Position numbers and translations under genes: made by a program. A stretch of 64,000 nucleotides of DNA from Cyanobacteria bacterium FACHB-471 (GTDB taxonomy: Bacteria > Cyanobacteriota > Cyanobacteriia > Elainellales > Elainellaceae): contig JACJOC010000087.1 of NCBI GenBank assembly GCA_014695345.1, forward strand, positions 124,001 through 188,000, given 5' to 3'. Below, in pieces: positions 16,223-25,961 of this stretch. The first letter of the stretch is position 1. Every line of letters begins with the position of its first letter. The notes under the pieces are model-generated. The model was not told the DNA's origin and ran no database searches. It saw nothing but the letters and a program-made list of their open reading frames with translations.

Positions 16223-17866
16223 ATGACTGCTCTCAATCGCTCTACCCGCCGCCGCCTCCAGCAGCTACGTCAGCTTCCTAGCGTGTGGGAGGGCGATCGC
16301 CGCGCTATTTCCCCCCGGGTAGCAGCCAGTATCGAGCCAGATGCAAATATGCGAGGAGAATGCATTCTCTGGGTAGATGGCAGCGAGGCAATGGTGAGAG
16401 CAATGGATGTGGTGCCTGCTGAAACTGGACCAGAAGCGATTGTGCGAACGCTGATCCGGGCAATGGAGACCCCTCATGCTTCGGTCAGTCCGGGTCGTCC
16501 CCAAAAGATCGTCGTATGTAATCGCGAAATTCAGTTTTTTTTGCGGGGAGTGCTGCAAGACTTAGGCATCACCATTGACTATGTGCAAACCCTGCCGCTG
16601 ATTGACGAAATCTTTCGGGGGCTGCAAGAAATCGCTACGTCCAGACAACCGCAACTTCCGCCGGAGCAGGCAGAAACGTTAATGGAGGCAGCGCTTGCTA
16701 TTTGGAACGATGCCCCTTGGGAGGCACTGGATGAGGAAAAAATTCTCTCCATTGAGTTGAACTATGGCGATGTCGGAACGCTGTATGTCTCCATATTGGG
16801 GATGCTCGGAGTCGAATACGGCATTCTGATGTATCGCTCTCTGGATTCGCTGAAGCATTTTCGGCAGCAGGTGCTCCTTGCCAACGATTCCCCCAAGCGC
16901 ATGGAGGAAGCATTTTTGGAGCAGGACTGTTTCTTTGTGACGTTTGATCAGCTTGAGGATTCAGAGGGGTTTGAAGAGGCTGACGAAGAAATGGATGGCG
17001 CGTTTGTCGAAATGGGCATTCGTCCATCGTTCGGCAACTTGCACCCTTTGGAGGGGCTACGCCCTTCTCTGTATGATGAAGAAGCGATCGCCGTCTTAGT
17101 TGCGCTGACCGCGCTGCATCGATTTCTTCAGCAGCACCAAAAGACGCTCAACACAGGAGAGTTTCCCGCTCTTTCTAGCCGTTACCGCGTTCCTGATTCT
17201 GCTCATTCCAAGACCAAAGTGTCAGTCACCGTCGCCACGATGCCTGATTTAGCAGAAGAACTGTTTCAGATGTCTACTGACTCTGACTTTGACGACCTGT
17301 ATGAGGTTTTGCAAAATCAAGCTCCTGTTCTGCGCGACGACCTGATTCCGTCAGATGCCTTCTTCAGCCTGGGGGCAATGTCTTGGGAAGTGGTGGAGTA
17401 TCTGCGCTTGGGAGCCAAGCATCATCAGCCTGCCGAGGAGGAGTTTCCCACCAAGGCGGATGGGTTCCCGGTAATTCTGATTCAGACGTCTCGTCCCAAG
17501 GCGATCGCCCTGATTGAACAACTGCAAGCAGCAGGCGGCTTAGAGTCTATTTGCTTTAACCCTGGGAAAGATCCACTGGCAGACAAGTCTTACGATCTAG
17601 GCATCCTCAAAACCCAAAATGGTGAAATGCATCTGTTTGGTGAATTTGAGGAAGATGACCCCGTTCATATCGCAGCCCGCAAAAAATGGGATCAGCGCTG
17701 CAAAAAAACCAAGGGATATTGTGGTTTGGTGATTGCCAGAGGGCTGAAAGGGGCATCTAGAGGCAAGCCTGAGTTCAAAGATATGATGGCGCTGTTTGAA
17801 ACGCGATCGCTCTCTCCTAAAGAGTTAGGACTGGGGACGTTGGAAATGATGCCGCAGTTGGAGTGA
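16223..17866 (+). CDS. Conserved cyanobacterial hypothetical protein (possible DUF6930)
   Basis: Soluble 547-aa protein with no membrane segment and no catalytic motif I can name. N-terminal RRRLQQLRQLPSVWEGDRR is basic; the middle is acidic and helical (EEADEEMDGAFVEMG). The C-terminus has VILIQTSRPKAIALIEQL and GYCGLVIARGLKG, suggesting alternating beta/alpha structure. I associate this layout tentatively with the DUF6930 family of cyanobacteria and plants; a profile search would decide. It is monocistronic, with an AT-rich repeat region separating it from psaD. Confidence 0.75.
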   Translation: MTALNRSTRRRLQQLRQLPSVWEGDRRAISPRVAASIEPDANMRGECILWVDGSEAMVRAMDVVPAETGPEAIVRTLIRAMETPHASVSPGRPQKIVVCNREIQFFLRGVLQDLGITIDYVQTLPLIDEIFRGLQEIATSRQPQLPPEQAETLMEAALAIWNDAPWEALDEEKILSIELNYGDVGTLYVSILGMLGVEYGILMYRSLDSLKHFRQQVLLANDSPKRMEEAFLEQDCFFVTFDQLEDSEGFEEADEEMDGAFVEMGIRPSFGNLHPLEGLRPSLYDEEAIAVLVALTALHRFLQQHQKTLNTGEFPALSSRYRVPDSAHSKTKVSVTVATMPDLAEELFQMSTDSDFDDLYEVLQNQAPVLRDDLIPSDAFFSLGAMSWEVVEYLRLGAKHHQPAEEEFPTKADGFPVILIQTSRPKAIALIEQLQAAGGLESICFNPGKDPLADKSYDLGILKTQNGEMHLFGEFEEDDPVHIAARKKWDQRCKKTKGYCGLVIARGLKGASRGKPEFKDMMALFETRSLSPKELGLGTLEMMPQLE

Positions 17867-17874
17867 GTTAGGAG

Positions 17875-18003
17875 TTAAGAGTTACGAACTTTAGGTTATG
17901 AGTTTTGAGTTGGTGGCGCAAATTCCCACCTCTTGGGGTTTGGCATAAATTCAAACTTCATAACTCTTCATAACTTATAACCCATCACTCATAATTCATA
18001 ACT
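17875..18003. repeat. Degenerate GAGTTATGAGT-type repeats upstream of psaD
   Basis: The left part carries repeated GAGTTA/TTATGAG words and the right part their complements (ACTCATAA, CATAACTT), forming a loose inverted repeat. Such decayed simple repeats are common between cyanobacterial genes. It may contain the psaD promoter, though none is certain. Confidence 0.6.
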
Positions 18004-18083
18004 TCTGTAACAGTTCCTCAAGAAGTCGAGATTTGGGTGAACTCGCGGTGATACGATGCCAAAAAATGTTCAGAGACAAATTC

Positions 18084-18512
18084 ATGGCAGAAACTCTTAC
18101 TGGACAAACTCCCCTGTTTGGCGGCAGCACAGGTGGCTTGCTGACCAAAGCTGAAGTAGAAGAAAAATATGCAATTACCTGGACTAGCCCTAAGGCGCAG
18201 GTATTTGAAATGCCAACTGGTGGCGCTGCAACGATGCAGGAGGGAGATAACCTGCTGTATCTAGCTCGTAAAGAGTATTGCATCGCTCTAGGAGCGCAGC
18301 TTCGCAATAAGTTCAAGCCCAAAATCGATAACTACAAGATCTACCGCATTTTCCCAAGCGGTGAGATTCAGTATCTGCATCCTAAGGATGGCGTTTTCCC
18401 TGAGAAGGTGAACCCTGGTCGTCCTTATGTTGGCAAGAACGACCGCAACATCGGCAGCAACCCAGAGCCTGCCTCAATCAAATTTAGCGGCAACAAAACC
18501 TACGAGGTCTAG
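18084..18512 (+). CDS. psaD: Photosystem I subunit II (ferredoxin docking)
   Basis: Stromal/cytoplasmic PSI subunit that docks ferredoxin. From ATG 18084 the protein is [20 protein letters not shown]..., 142 aa, the normal cyanobacterial length. The central [18 protein letters not shown] and the C-terminal [17 protein letters not shown] are diagnostic. In-frame codons upstream of ATG 18084 encode a sequence atypical for PsaD and are rejected. A strong terminator follows and trpE lies 132 bp downstream, an arrangement also known from Synechocystis (slr0737-slr0738). Confidence 0.98.
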   Translation: MAETLTGQTPLFGGSTGGLLTKAEVEEKYAITWTSPKAQVFEMPTGGAATMQEGDNLLYLARKEYCIALGAQLRNKFKPKIDNYKIYRIFPSGEIQYLHPKDGVFPEKVNPGRPYVGKNDRNIGSNPEPASIKFSGNKTYEV

Positions 18513-18568
18513 TACACGTAGCGTCCTGCTAGTCTTTGGCTGTGGACTTGATCAATAGCTTCTTGGTT

Positions 18569-18596
18569 GGGGCAGGGTAAAACCTGCCCCTTTGTT
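18569..18596 (+). terminator. Intrinsic terminator of psaD
   Basis: GC-rich 8-bp stem GGGGCAGG / CCTGCCCC followed by TTTGTTTTG, 56 bp after the psaD stop. Confidence 0.9.
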
Positions 18597-18644
18597 TTGT
18601 TGCGATAGGATATCCAAATCAGCTCAGATCGCCAGTAGGGACGC

Positions 18645-20180
18645 ATGATTTTTCCTGATTTTGCTCAATTTTCTGAACTCGCACAGCAAGGTAATTTTGT
18701 TCCGGTTTACCAGGAGTGGGTTGCTGATTTAGAAACTCCGGTATCTGCGTGGTACAAGGTCTGTGCAGGACAGCCCTACAGCTTTTTGCTGGAGTCGGTT
18801 GAGGGTGGGGAAAAACTGGCTCGTTACAGCCTGCTGGGTTGTGATCCGCTGTGGATTTTGGAGACCAGAGGCAATCAGACAATTCAAACTCATCGGGGGG
18901 GCGATCGCCATACCTTCGAGGGCGACCCTTTTGCAACCCTTGCCCAGTGCCTTGAACCTTACCACCCTGTTAACTTGCCTCAACTGCCCCCCGGAATTGG
19001 CGGATTACTTGGCTTTTGGGGCTACGAACTGATCAATTGGATTGAGCCACGAGTACCCGTCTACCCGGTTGAGGAGACTGACTTGCCGGATGGACTGTGG
19101 ATGCAGATTGACCATCTGCTGATTTTTGACCAGGTGCAGCGCAAAATTTGGGCGATCGCCTATGCTGACCTACGCGACCCGCAAACCGATTTGCAGCAAG
19201 CTTACCAGCAAGCCTGCAACCGAGTAACACAGCTTGTTGACAAGCTTCAGTTGCCGTTATCTCATCAAGACACCATTCTGGAATGGACACCGCCCAGTGA
19301 TGCAGATCGTCCGCAGCTTGACTACGCCAGCAATGTTTCAAAGGCTGAATTTTGCGCCAACGTGGAAAAAGCCAAGGCACATATTCAGGCAGGCGACATT
19401 TTTCAGGTGGTAATTTCGCAGCGGCTTTCGACGCAGTTTAGGGGCGATCCGTTTGCGCTGTATCGCTCTTTGCGGTTGATCAATCCGTCGCCTTACATGG
19501 CGTATTTTCACTTCCACGACTGGCAGATTATTGGCTCTAGCCCTGAAGTCATGGTTAAGGTAGAGCGATCGCCCCAGCCTGACCAGCCTATGATCGCGAC
19601 CCTGCGTCCGATCGCCGGAACCCGTCCTCGCGGCAAAACTCCTGAAGAAGATGCAGCTCTGGCTCAGGACTTGCTGCAAGACCCTAAAGAAGTTGCTGAA
19701 CACGTCATGCTGGTAGACCTGGGGCGAAATGACCTGGGGCGAGTTTGTGCCAGCGGCACGGTAACAGTTGATGAGCTGATGGTAATCGAGCGCTATTCTC
19801 ATGTCATGCACATTGTCAGCAACGTGATTGGTGAACTAGCACCCGGTAAAACAGCTTGGGATTTGCTCAAAGCCTGCTTCCCGGCAGGGACAGTCAGCGG
19901 CGCACCTAAAATTCGGGCGATGGAAATCATTCATGACCTGGAATCGTGTCGGCGCGGTCCCTACTCAGGAGTCTATGGTTACTACGACTTTGAGGGAAAT
20001 TTGAATACGGCGATCGCTATTCGCACAATGGTGGTTCGTAGCCAGTCCGACAGCACCCATATGGTCAGCGTTCAGGCAGGCGCAGGATTGGTTGCTGACT
20101 CCGAACCGGAAAAAGAGTATGAAGAAACCCTGAATAAAGCAAGAGGAATGTTGGAAGCAATTCGCTGTTTGAGACTGTAG
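18645..20180 (+). CDS. trpE: Anthranilate synthase component I
   Basis: Chorismate-utilising enzyme (511 aa) that makes anthranilate, the first step of tryptophan synthesis, with a TrpG glutaminase partner not in this window. The N-terminal LLES motif of the tryptophan feedback site is present (FLLESVEGGEKLARYSLLG). C-terminal catalytic motifs include RPIAGTRPRG, DLGRNDLGRVC, FPAGTVSGAPK and GPYSGVYGYYDFEGN. The LLES motif favours TrpE over the related PabB. AGGGAC lies just before ATG 18645. It follows psaD but has its own transcription unit after the psaD terminator. Confidence 0.95.
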   Translation: MIFPDFAQFSELAQQGNFVPVYQEWVADLETPVSAWYKVCAGQPYSFLLESVEGGEKLARYSLLGCDPLWILETRGNQTIQTHRGGDRHTFEGDPFATLAQCLEPYHPVNLPQLPPGIGGLLGFWGYELINWIEPRVPVYPVEETDLPDGLWMQIDHLLIFDQVQRKIWAIAYADLRDPQTDLQQAYQQACNRVTQLVDKLQLPLSHQDTILEWTPPSDADRPQLDYASNVSKAEFCANVEKAKAHIQAGDIFQVVISQRLSTQFRGDPFALYRSLRLINPSPYMAYFHFHDWQIIGSSPEVMVKVERSPQPDQPMIATLRPIAGTRPRGKTPEEDAALAQDLLQDPKEVAEHVMLVDLGRNDLGRVCASGTVTVDELMVIERYSHVMHIVSNVIGELAPGKTAWDLLKACFPAGTVSGAPKIRAMEIIHDLESCRRGPYSGVYGYYDFEGNLNTAIAIRTMVVRSQSDSTHMVSVQAGAGLVADSEPEKEYEETLNKARGMLEAIRCLRL

Positions 20181-20284
20181 TCGTAAAGTTTTCTTTAATA
20201 TTCTTTAACTGAGGAACAAGCTATTCAGTAGCTTTCGTCACACCACTCGACTAGGCAAACATTACCTGTTTACGAGGTGTGAGC

Positions 20285-22681
20285 GTGGCGAAAAAGCGAA
20301 TTTTGGCTGTCAGTGCGATTAGTAAAGTGATTTTGGCGCTCTCAGGGCTTACTGCTCTGGCTCTCTTGCCAACACCTGCCCTTGCTTTTGATTTTGAAAC
20401 TCAGTCTGGCGAAACAGCAGGCAACCCATCGGGTCAATCGCTATATGAGGTCGGAATAACTGCAACGGATGTAGGTCAAAGATTTCCCGTAAGTTGGGTG
20501 CTACCTGCTAACGCAGACATTCCCCAACTTACAGCGACGGCAGTTTTTGAAGTGGTTGAGCTAACGTCCAATCGCCTGGTGCTAGACGTAAGCATTAACA
20601 ACGAAACCGCCAGTTCCTTTCAGGCTGCAATTACCAGCTTTGGCTTTGGCATCACCCCCACTGCGACAGACGTTGCTTTAAGCGTGATCGAGGGTAACAC
20701 CGCAACATTTGAAACCGTCGTCATCAATCAGAACCAGCAAAACTTTCCCGGTGGTTTCAAAGACATCAATGTTTGCATCTACGCAGCCAACAACTGTAGC
20801 GGTGGCTCAATCATGCAGGGGCTACAGTCGGGCAGCAGCGAAGACTCTTTCCGTTTAGAAATTGCAGGCGACTTTGGTGCAACGCCCAGCGTTTCTCTTG
20901 CCTCCTTCCCCATTAAGTTTCAAACCGAGGCAGGCAGCTTTGAGCTAGCAGGTTCATTCACAGAAGTCAGCAACGATGTTGCAACGTCGGAATCCGATGA
21001 TGACAATGATGATTCGGAATCTGACAACGATGACTCAGAATCCAATGACAATGATGATGATTCGGAATCTGATGATGAATCTGACGACGATGACGCAGAA
21101 TCTGACGGTGAGTTGCCTGATTCAGTTCGCGAATCGGTTTACCGAGCAATCTCTACTCAGTCAGGAGTAGCTATTTCTGAGCTGCGAATTGTAGAAGCTC
21201 GTCAAGAAACTTGGACGGATGGTTGTTTAGGATTGGGTGGCCCTGCAGATTCATGCCTTCAAGCACTCGTTTCCGGATGGCGGGTTGTTGTTGAATCTGA
21301 CGAGCAAACCTGGGTTTACCGCACGGATGAATCCGGTTCTGTTGTCGTTCTGGATGTGGCAGCAACCGAAACCCGGACGGCTAGCGTTTACACCGAAACG
21401 AGAACTGAAACAAGAACTGAAACGAGAACCGAGGGACAAGTCACTGGGGTTTCGGGCGGCACTTCTGGCAACGTCACAACTGAACGGACTGCGGTTAGTG
21501 TAAGTCAGACTGGTTTTTCAGAATCAGTACGGTCTTCTGTGCTGCAGGCGATCGCCCGACAATATTCGGGTGAAGTCACGAACTTAGAGATCGTCGAAGT
21601 GCGTCGTAAAGTTTGGTCAGATGGTTGCTTAGGCTTGCCTAGCAACAACGCCTGCACCGAAGCACTTGTTCCGGGCTGGGCAGTTGTAGCACGCAGTCAA
21701 CAGCAGGTCTGGGTCTACCACACCAACGAGACGGGCAGCGTTGTTCTACTGAATGAATCCGCTACCGCAATTCGCAGGGCGCAGTTGATTGCTCGTCAAG
21801 GCACACGGGTTAGCTTCCGCGATGTTGCCTCCAACTATTGGGCAAGTGAGTTTATTAGCGAACTGGCTGCTCTGGAAATCATCGAAGGTTTCCCCGATGG
21901 CACCTTCCGCCCTGACCAACCCGTCACTAAAGCTCAGTTTGCGGCAATGCTGCGTCGTGCTTTTGAGCTGCGGGACGTGCGGGATGCAGTCAACTTCAGG
22001 GATGTATCTTCATCCTATTGGGCTTACACCGCAATTCAAGAAGCTTATGAGATGGGCTTTTTGAGCTTGGATGACGACAACGAGTTTAGCCCGACGCGGA
22101 GTTTGACTCGTGCGGATGTGCTGCTGGCGATCGCCAGAGGTTTACGGCTTTCCTCCAGCAGTTCTGTGGATACAACGCTGGCTTACTACACCGATGTTTC
22201 GACCATTAGTTCCTCCGAAACTCGTAGTCTGCTTGCAGCGCTGACCGAGCAAGGCATCGTGGTGAACTATCCAGAAACTCGCGTGCTCAGCCTTAGCCGC
22301 GTTGCTACCCGTTCAGAGGTTGCTGTTTTCATCTACCAAGCACTCTTCAGCACAGGCAGTGTTACCGAAATTTCATCGCCTTACGTTGTCACAACATCAG
22401 ATGACGATGATGACAGTGACGACGATCTCGAAGAGCGCGATAACGACAGTGATGACGATGACGACAGCGATGATGACGATGACGACGGTGATGATGGCGG
22501 TGACGATAGCGACGACGATAGCGACGATGATGACCGCGACGACGACGATGATGATAACTCTGGTCGTCAGAATTGCAATCAGGGCATCGGTAATGGTGCA
22601 GAGGGTTGTGACCCTGGCAACTCACAGCCTCGTGGTGGCAGCAACGATGAAGGTGGACGCACTCCAGGCGGACGTAACTAA
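20285..22681 (+). CDS. Asp-rich SLH-domain surface protein
   Basis: Exported protein of about 798 aa. A signal peptide ends near PALAF. An N-terminal beta-rich domain (about 35-225) is followed by an Asp/Ser-rich run. Two copies of a domain with W(T/S)DGCLGL....C...L..GW.VV....WVY.T...GSVV follow, then three SLH-type repeats (FRDVASNYWASEFI, FRDVSSSYWAYTAI, YTDVSTISS). The C-terminus is another long Asp run and a Gly/Asn-rich end. SLH domains anchor proteins to cell-wall polymers, and the acidic runs suggest cation binding. GTG 20285 fits the ribosome site (GAGGTG) better than GTG 20279. Expression would end at hairpin 22771-22798. Confidence 0.85.
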   Translation: MAKKRILAVSAISKVILALSGLTALALLPTPALAFDFETQSGETAGNPSGQSLYEVGITATDVGQRFPVSWVLPANADIPQLTATAVFEVVELTSNRLVLDVSINNETASSFQAAITSFGFGITPTATDVALSVIEGNTATFETVVINQNQQNFPGGFKDINVCIYAANNCSGGSIMQGLQSGSSEDSFRLEIAGDFGATPSVSLASFPIKFQTEAGSFELAGSFTEVSNDVATSESDDDNDDSESDNDDSESNDNDDDSESDDESDDDDAESDGELPDSVRESVYRAISTQSGVAISELRIVEARQETWTDGCLGLGGPADSCLQALVSGWRVVVESDEQTWVYRTDESGSVVVLDVAATETRTASVYTETRTETRTETRTEGQVTGVSGGTSGNVTTERTAVSVSQTGFSESVRSSVLQAIARQYSGEVTNLEIVEVRRKVWSDGCLGLPSNNACTEALVPGWAVVARSQQQVWVYHTNETGSVVLLNESATAIRRAQLIARQGTRVSFRDVASNYWASEFISELAALEIIEGFPDGTFRPDQPVTKAQFAAMLRRAFELRDVRDAVNFRDVSSSYWAYTAIQEAYEMGFLSLDDDNEFSPTRSLTRADVLLAIARGLRLSSSSSVDTTLAYYTDVSTISSSETRSLLAALTEQGIVVNYPETRVLSLSRVATRSEVAVFIYQALFSTGSVTEISSPYVVTTSDDDDDSDDDLEERDNDSDDDDDSDDDDDDGDDGGDDSDDDSDDDDRDDDDDDNSGRQNCNQGIGNGAEGCDPGNSQPRGGSNDEGGRTPGGRN
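22399..22560 (+). repeat. GAC/GAT trinucleotide-rich tract coding for poly-Asp
   Basis: About 160 bp of nearly uninterrupted GAC/GAT/AGC codons within the SLH gene; a shorter similar tract lies at 20992-21105. Synonymous GAC/GAT alternation means it is not a pure microsatellite, which suggests selection for the acidic protein sequence. Confidence 0.8.
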
Positions 22682-22770
22682 AGAAGTTGCAGGTTAATGA
22701 CATGCCGCTATTAGAGCGAACAAACGTTTGCTTCAATAGCAGACATTCCTAACAGTAGGCATTAAGTGAG

Positions 22771-22798
22771 GTGGAGGTGCATTGCGCCTCCACTTTTT
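22771..22798 (+). terminator. Intrinsic terminator of SLH gene
   Basis: Stem GTGGAGGTGC / GCGCCTCCAC (one wobble, ATT loop) followed by TTTTT, 90 bp after the stop. Confidence 0.88.
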
Positions 22799-22943
22799 CA
22801 TTAGGTAACTGGTGTTTGTCATATCGAATTGCGATCGGGATAGATCGTCGATCGGACGTTTCGCGAAATGCCCTGCTTGTCATCAATTGCCCTGAAATTT
22901 GTTTAGATCGGTATTAGATGACAAACCGATCGCAGGAATTATT

Positions 22944-24119
22944 GTGCAACGCCCCATCTACTTAGACTGTCACGCTACCACGCCGGTTGATCCACGAGTG
23001 CTAGAGGCAATGTTGCCTTACTTTACAGAGCATTTTGGTAACCCTGGTAGCACCACTCATCTGTATGGCTGGGCAGCAGAGGCAGCGGTTAAGCAGTCAC
23101 GAGAAATTTTGGCAGAGGCGATCGCCGCTACCCCCGAAGAAATCATCTTCACCAGCGGTGCAACAGAAGCCAACAATTTGGCAATCAAGGGCGTAGCAGA
23201 AGCTTACTTTTCTCAGGGACGACATCTCATCACTGTGCAAACCGAACACAGTGCAGTGCTAGACCCCTGTCGCTATTTGCAGTCACTTGGCTTTGAGGTG
23301 ACGTTTTTGCCCGTTCAGCCAAACGGTTTGATTGACCTGAAAGAACTGGAGCAAGCTTTTCGACCGGACACCATTTTAGTGTCAGTAATGGCAGCAAATA
23401 ACGAAATTGGAGTGTTGCAGCCTTTGGCAGAAATTGGGGCGATGTGCCGGAGTCGAGGCGTATTGTTTCATACGGATGCAGCTCAGGCGATCGCCAAAAT
23501 TTCCCTCGACGTAGAGACAATGCAGATTGACCTGATGTCTCTGACTGCACACAAAGTCTACGGACCGAAGGGAATTGGGGCGCTATATGTGCGTCGCCGT
23601 CAACCGAGAGTGCAACTGGCAGCACAACTGCACGGCGGTGGGCAAGAGCGAGGAATGCGATCGGGAACGCTGTACCCACCGCAGATTGTCGGTTTTGCCA
23701 AAGCAGTGGAGTTGGGATTAGCAGAATTGGAGACAGAATCCCAACGGCAAATTCAACTGCGCGATCGCCTCTGGCAGCGCCTGGGTGAGCTTCCGGGCAT
23801 TTACCTCAACGGACATTCAACCCAACGTTTACCCGGAAACCTGAACATCAGCGTCGCGGGTGTAGATGGGCAGGCGCTGCTATTGGGATTGCAGTCTACT
23901 ATTGCCGTCTCTTCAGGGTCTGCTTGCTCTGCCGCCAAGATCGAACCTTCTCATGTGCTATCCGCGTTAGGACGCTCCGAGGAATTAGCCTTTGCCTCGA
24001 TTCGGTTTGGCATTGGTAGATTCAATACAGAAGCAGAAATTGACCAGGCGGCTGAGGTGGTGATCGCCACCATCCAATCCCTACGTCAAACCTCAGCAAA
24101 AGTATTGATTGAACCATAA
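22944..24119 (+). CDS. Cysteine desulfurase (IscS/NifS class I-like)
   Basis: PLP enzyme (391 aa) that removes sulfur from cysteine as a persulfide for Fe-S clusters and tRNA thiolation. The PLP lysine context is TAHKVYGPKGIGAL, preceded by HTDAAQAIAKI. The active cysteine lies in SSGSACSAAKIEPSHVL, followed by R-rich RFGIGRF. GTG 22944 (MQRPIYLDCHATTP) is chosen because homologues begin there; the upstream in-frame codons look non-coding. It is not in a suf or nif cluster; an A-type carrier lies about 7 kb upstream. Confidence 0.93.
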   Translation: MQRPIYLDCHATTPVDPRVLEAMLPYFTEHFGNPGSTTHLYGWAAEAAVKQSREILAEAIAATPEEIIFTSGATEANNLAIKGVAEAYFSQGRHLITVQTEHSAVLDPCRYLQSLGFEVTFLPVQPNGLIDLKELEQAFRPDTILVSVMAANNEIGVLQPLAEIGAMCRSRGVLFHTDAAQAIAKISLDVETMQIDLMSLTAHKVYGPKGIGALYVRRRQPRVQLAAQLHGGGQERGMRSGTLYPPQIVGFAKAVELGLAELETESQRQIQLRDRLWQRLGELPGIYLNGHSTQRLPGNLNISVAGVDGQALLLGLQSTIAVSSGSACSAAKIEPSHVLSALGRSEELAFASIRFGIGRFNTEAEIDQAAEVVIATIQSLRQTSAKVLIEP

Positions 24120-24122
24120 AAA

Positions 24123-24155
24123 TTGGGGGTCAGAGTGCAAGCCTCCAACCCCCAA
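24123..24155. terminator. Bidirectional terminator between convergent genes
   Basis: 8-bp stem TTGGGGGT / ACCCCCAA with a 17-base loop between the cysteine desulfurase and ABC permease stop codons. Confidence 0.75.
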
Positions 24156-24177
24156 CTTAGTGGTCTTAGAATGTGGA

Positions 24178-25857
24178 CTACTTAACTCCAGCCAGCAGCG
24201 GTTTCGACTCTGACGCACCTACCCGCTTCAGATTCTTGGCAAGCTGAGCATTAAGCAATACGATCGCCCCCCACTGCCCCACAATCGCCAGTAGCGGCAT
24301 AAAGGCAGGCGCACCTTGAGCCAGGCAAACCCAGTGCATAGGTGAGAACAACAGTAGGGCAGTTGCCGTACCTGAACCGAACTCGGCGTAGAGGATCACA
24401 CCTGCAAGGAGGGGTAGTCCGATCGCCAGTGCAACTGCACTCATTGCATACCAACCACGCCGTTGATTTTTCATCATCAGGGTCAGTTGGGCGATCGATG
24501 CATAGATAGCAATCAGGTTCAGGCTGATGACCAACCCAAGCACAACCGTCCATTTCTCCACGCCCTCTGGGTGGAAGATGATCCAGGGCAGCAGAATTGC
24601 CGCCGTGATCAGCATGTTGATGGCGATCGCCACCACAGGCGGACTCTTTTCACCCCAGACCAGGTCTTGCCACATCGACGAACGTTGCCGAGTGGAACCT
24701 GTCGTGGTTTGTGCTGACCCGATTTGCAGGCTGCTTCGCTCAAAGTGACGATAACGTGCCCAATCCAGCAATGTTTGACGGTGAGCTGACAGCATGGCAA
24801 TCAACACCAAAAACAGCACCAGATTGGCACTAGAAACTACGGCAACCTGAGCAATGAAAAACCCAGAATCATCGTAAGCATATTGCCCCCAATCGCGTAT
24901 AAAGAATCCCAGCATCAACACCTGAAAGCTGATCATCAGCCCATAGCTTTGTCGCTTGCTCAGCAAGGTTGCCCCAGGGCTATGAAAACAGCGGTCTAGC
25001 GCTTGCCAAATCCAGTAACTTCCAATGCCCAGGGCAAACAGAGTAAACCCGTGCGAAAGGATCAAACTCTGCTCCAGCGGAATGTAAAACCACTGCACTG
25101 AGCTTGTTCCCGTGCTGCCAATAACATATTGGGAAAAGCGGCTCCAGACGGTTAACACATTCCAGAGAAAGTAGTTTGGGATGAATAAAAAGGCGGTCAG
25201 AAATACGCCCAGGAAAGCCGTTCCAGTCGTAATCTGAATTCCACCAATGCCGCCTTGCAGCTTACCCATAAAGCCACCCAGCAGCGCAGCGCTATACAGG
25301 AAATAACAACCTGCAAACAGCATCAGGTAATAGCTCGCCGTAAAAACGGTCGGTACATCCGCTTGCATTCCCACAAATAGATGCAGTGGCACAATTGCGC
25401 CGACTGCCAGGTAAAGCAACACCGGAACTCCTAACAGTTTGCCTGTCAGTAGGCTACGGCTCCGCTGGGGACTGAGACGAATAAAATTCAGCGTTCCGCG
25501 CCGTTCTTCCTGGTCGAGGTCATTGATTAGCAGATAGACCCCAGCCAGCATTAACACCAGGATGATGCCCCAGTTTAAGGCGATGAAGATGTCTCTCCAC
25601 CACATCATCCAATCAATTAAATAGTCCCCGCCCTGTTTGAGACATCCATAGCTGGCGGGGTCATACTCAGTGCAGTATTTGCTGTAAGTCCTACTGAGAT
25701 TAGGAAGCTGATTGTTGAAAAAGTTGAGTAGAAGAAACTGAGCCATCAGCGACAAGCCGATCGCAATCAAAACATTGCGGGACTTGAGCCGACCCTTAAG
25801 TTCTCGAAATAGCTGAGGATTCCAGTCGCCGATTTGGTCTAGTAGATTAAGACGCAT
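24178..25857 (-). CDS. ABC-2 type transporter permease
   Basis: Integral membrane protein (559 aa) with about ten hydrophobic segments. N-terminal WNPQLFRELKGRLKSRNVL precedes the first segment. A cytoplasmic loop with LDQEERRGTLNFIRLSPQRSRSLLTGK is typical of ABC-2 exporter permeases. It pairs with the ATPase gene upstream on the same strand (104-bp gap). It is longer than usual (about 250-400 aa), possibly because it carries additional membrane helices. The exported substrate is unknown. Confidence 0.88.
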   Translation of the reverse strand: MRLNLLDQIGDWNPQLFRELKGRLKSRNVLIAIGLSLMAQFLLLNFFNNQLPNLSRTYSKYCTEYDPASYGCLKQGGDYLIDWMMWWRDIFIALNWGIILVLMLAGVYLLINDLDQEERRGTLNFIRLSPQRSRSLLTGKLLGVPVLLYLAVGAIVPLHLFVGMQADVPTVFTASYYLMLFAGCYFLYSAALLGGFMGKLQGGIGGIQITTGTAFLGVFLTAFLFIPNYFLWNVLTVWSRFSQYVIGSTGTSSVQWFYIPLEQSLILSHGFTLFALGIGSYWIWQALDRCFHSPGATLLSKRQSYGLMISFQVLMLGFFIRDWGQYAYDDSGFFIAQVAVVSSANLVLFLVLIAMLSAHRQTLLDWARYRHFERSSLQIGSAQTTTGSTRQRSSMWQDLVWGEKSPPVVAIAINMLITAAILLPWIIFHPEGVEKWTVVLGLVISLNLIAIYASIAQLTLMMKNQRRGWYAMSAVALAIGLPLLAGVILYAEFGSGTATALLLFSPMHWVCLAQGAPAFMPLLAIVGQWGAIVLLNAQLAKNLKRVGASESKPLLAGVK

Positions 25858-25961
25858 AGGTTAAGGATGAGAGATGAAGGATGAGGGATAGACACTTGAG
25901 CTGGTTATTAAATCGTCGTTAAGTCATGGGTGAATGCAGAAAATTCTTGTCGCTTATGATG

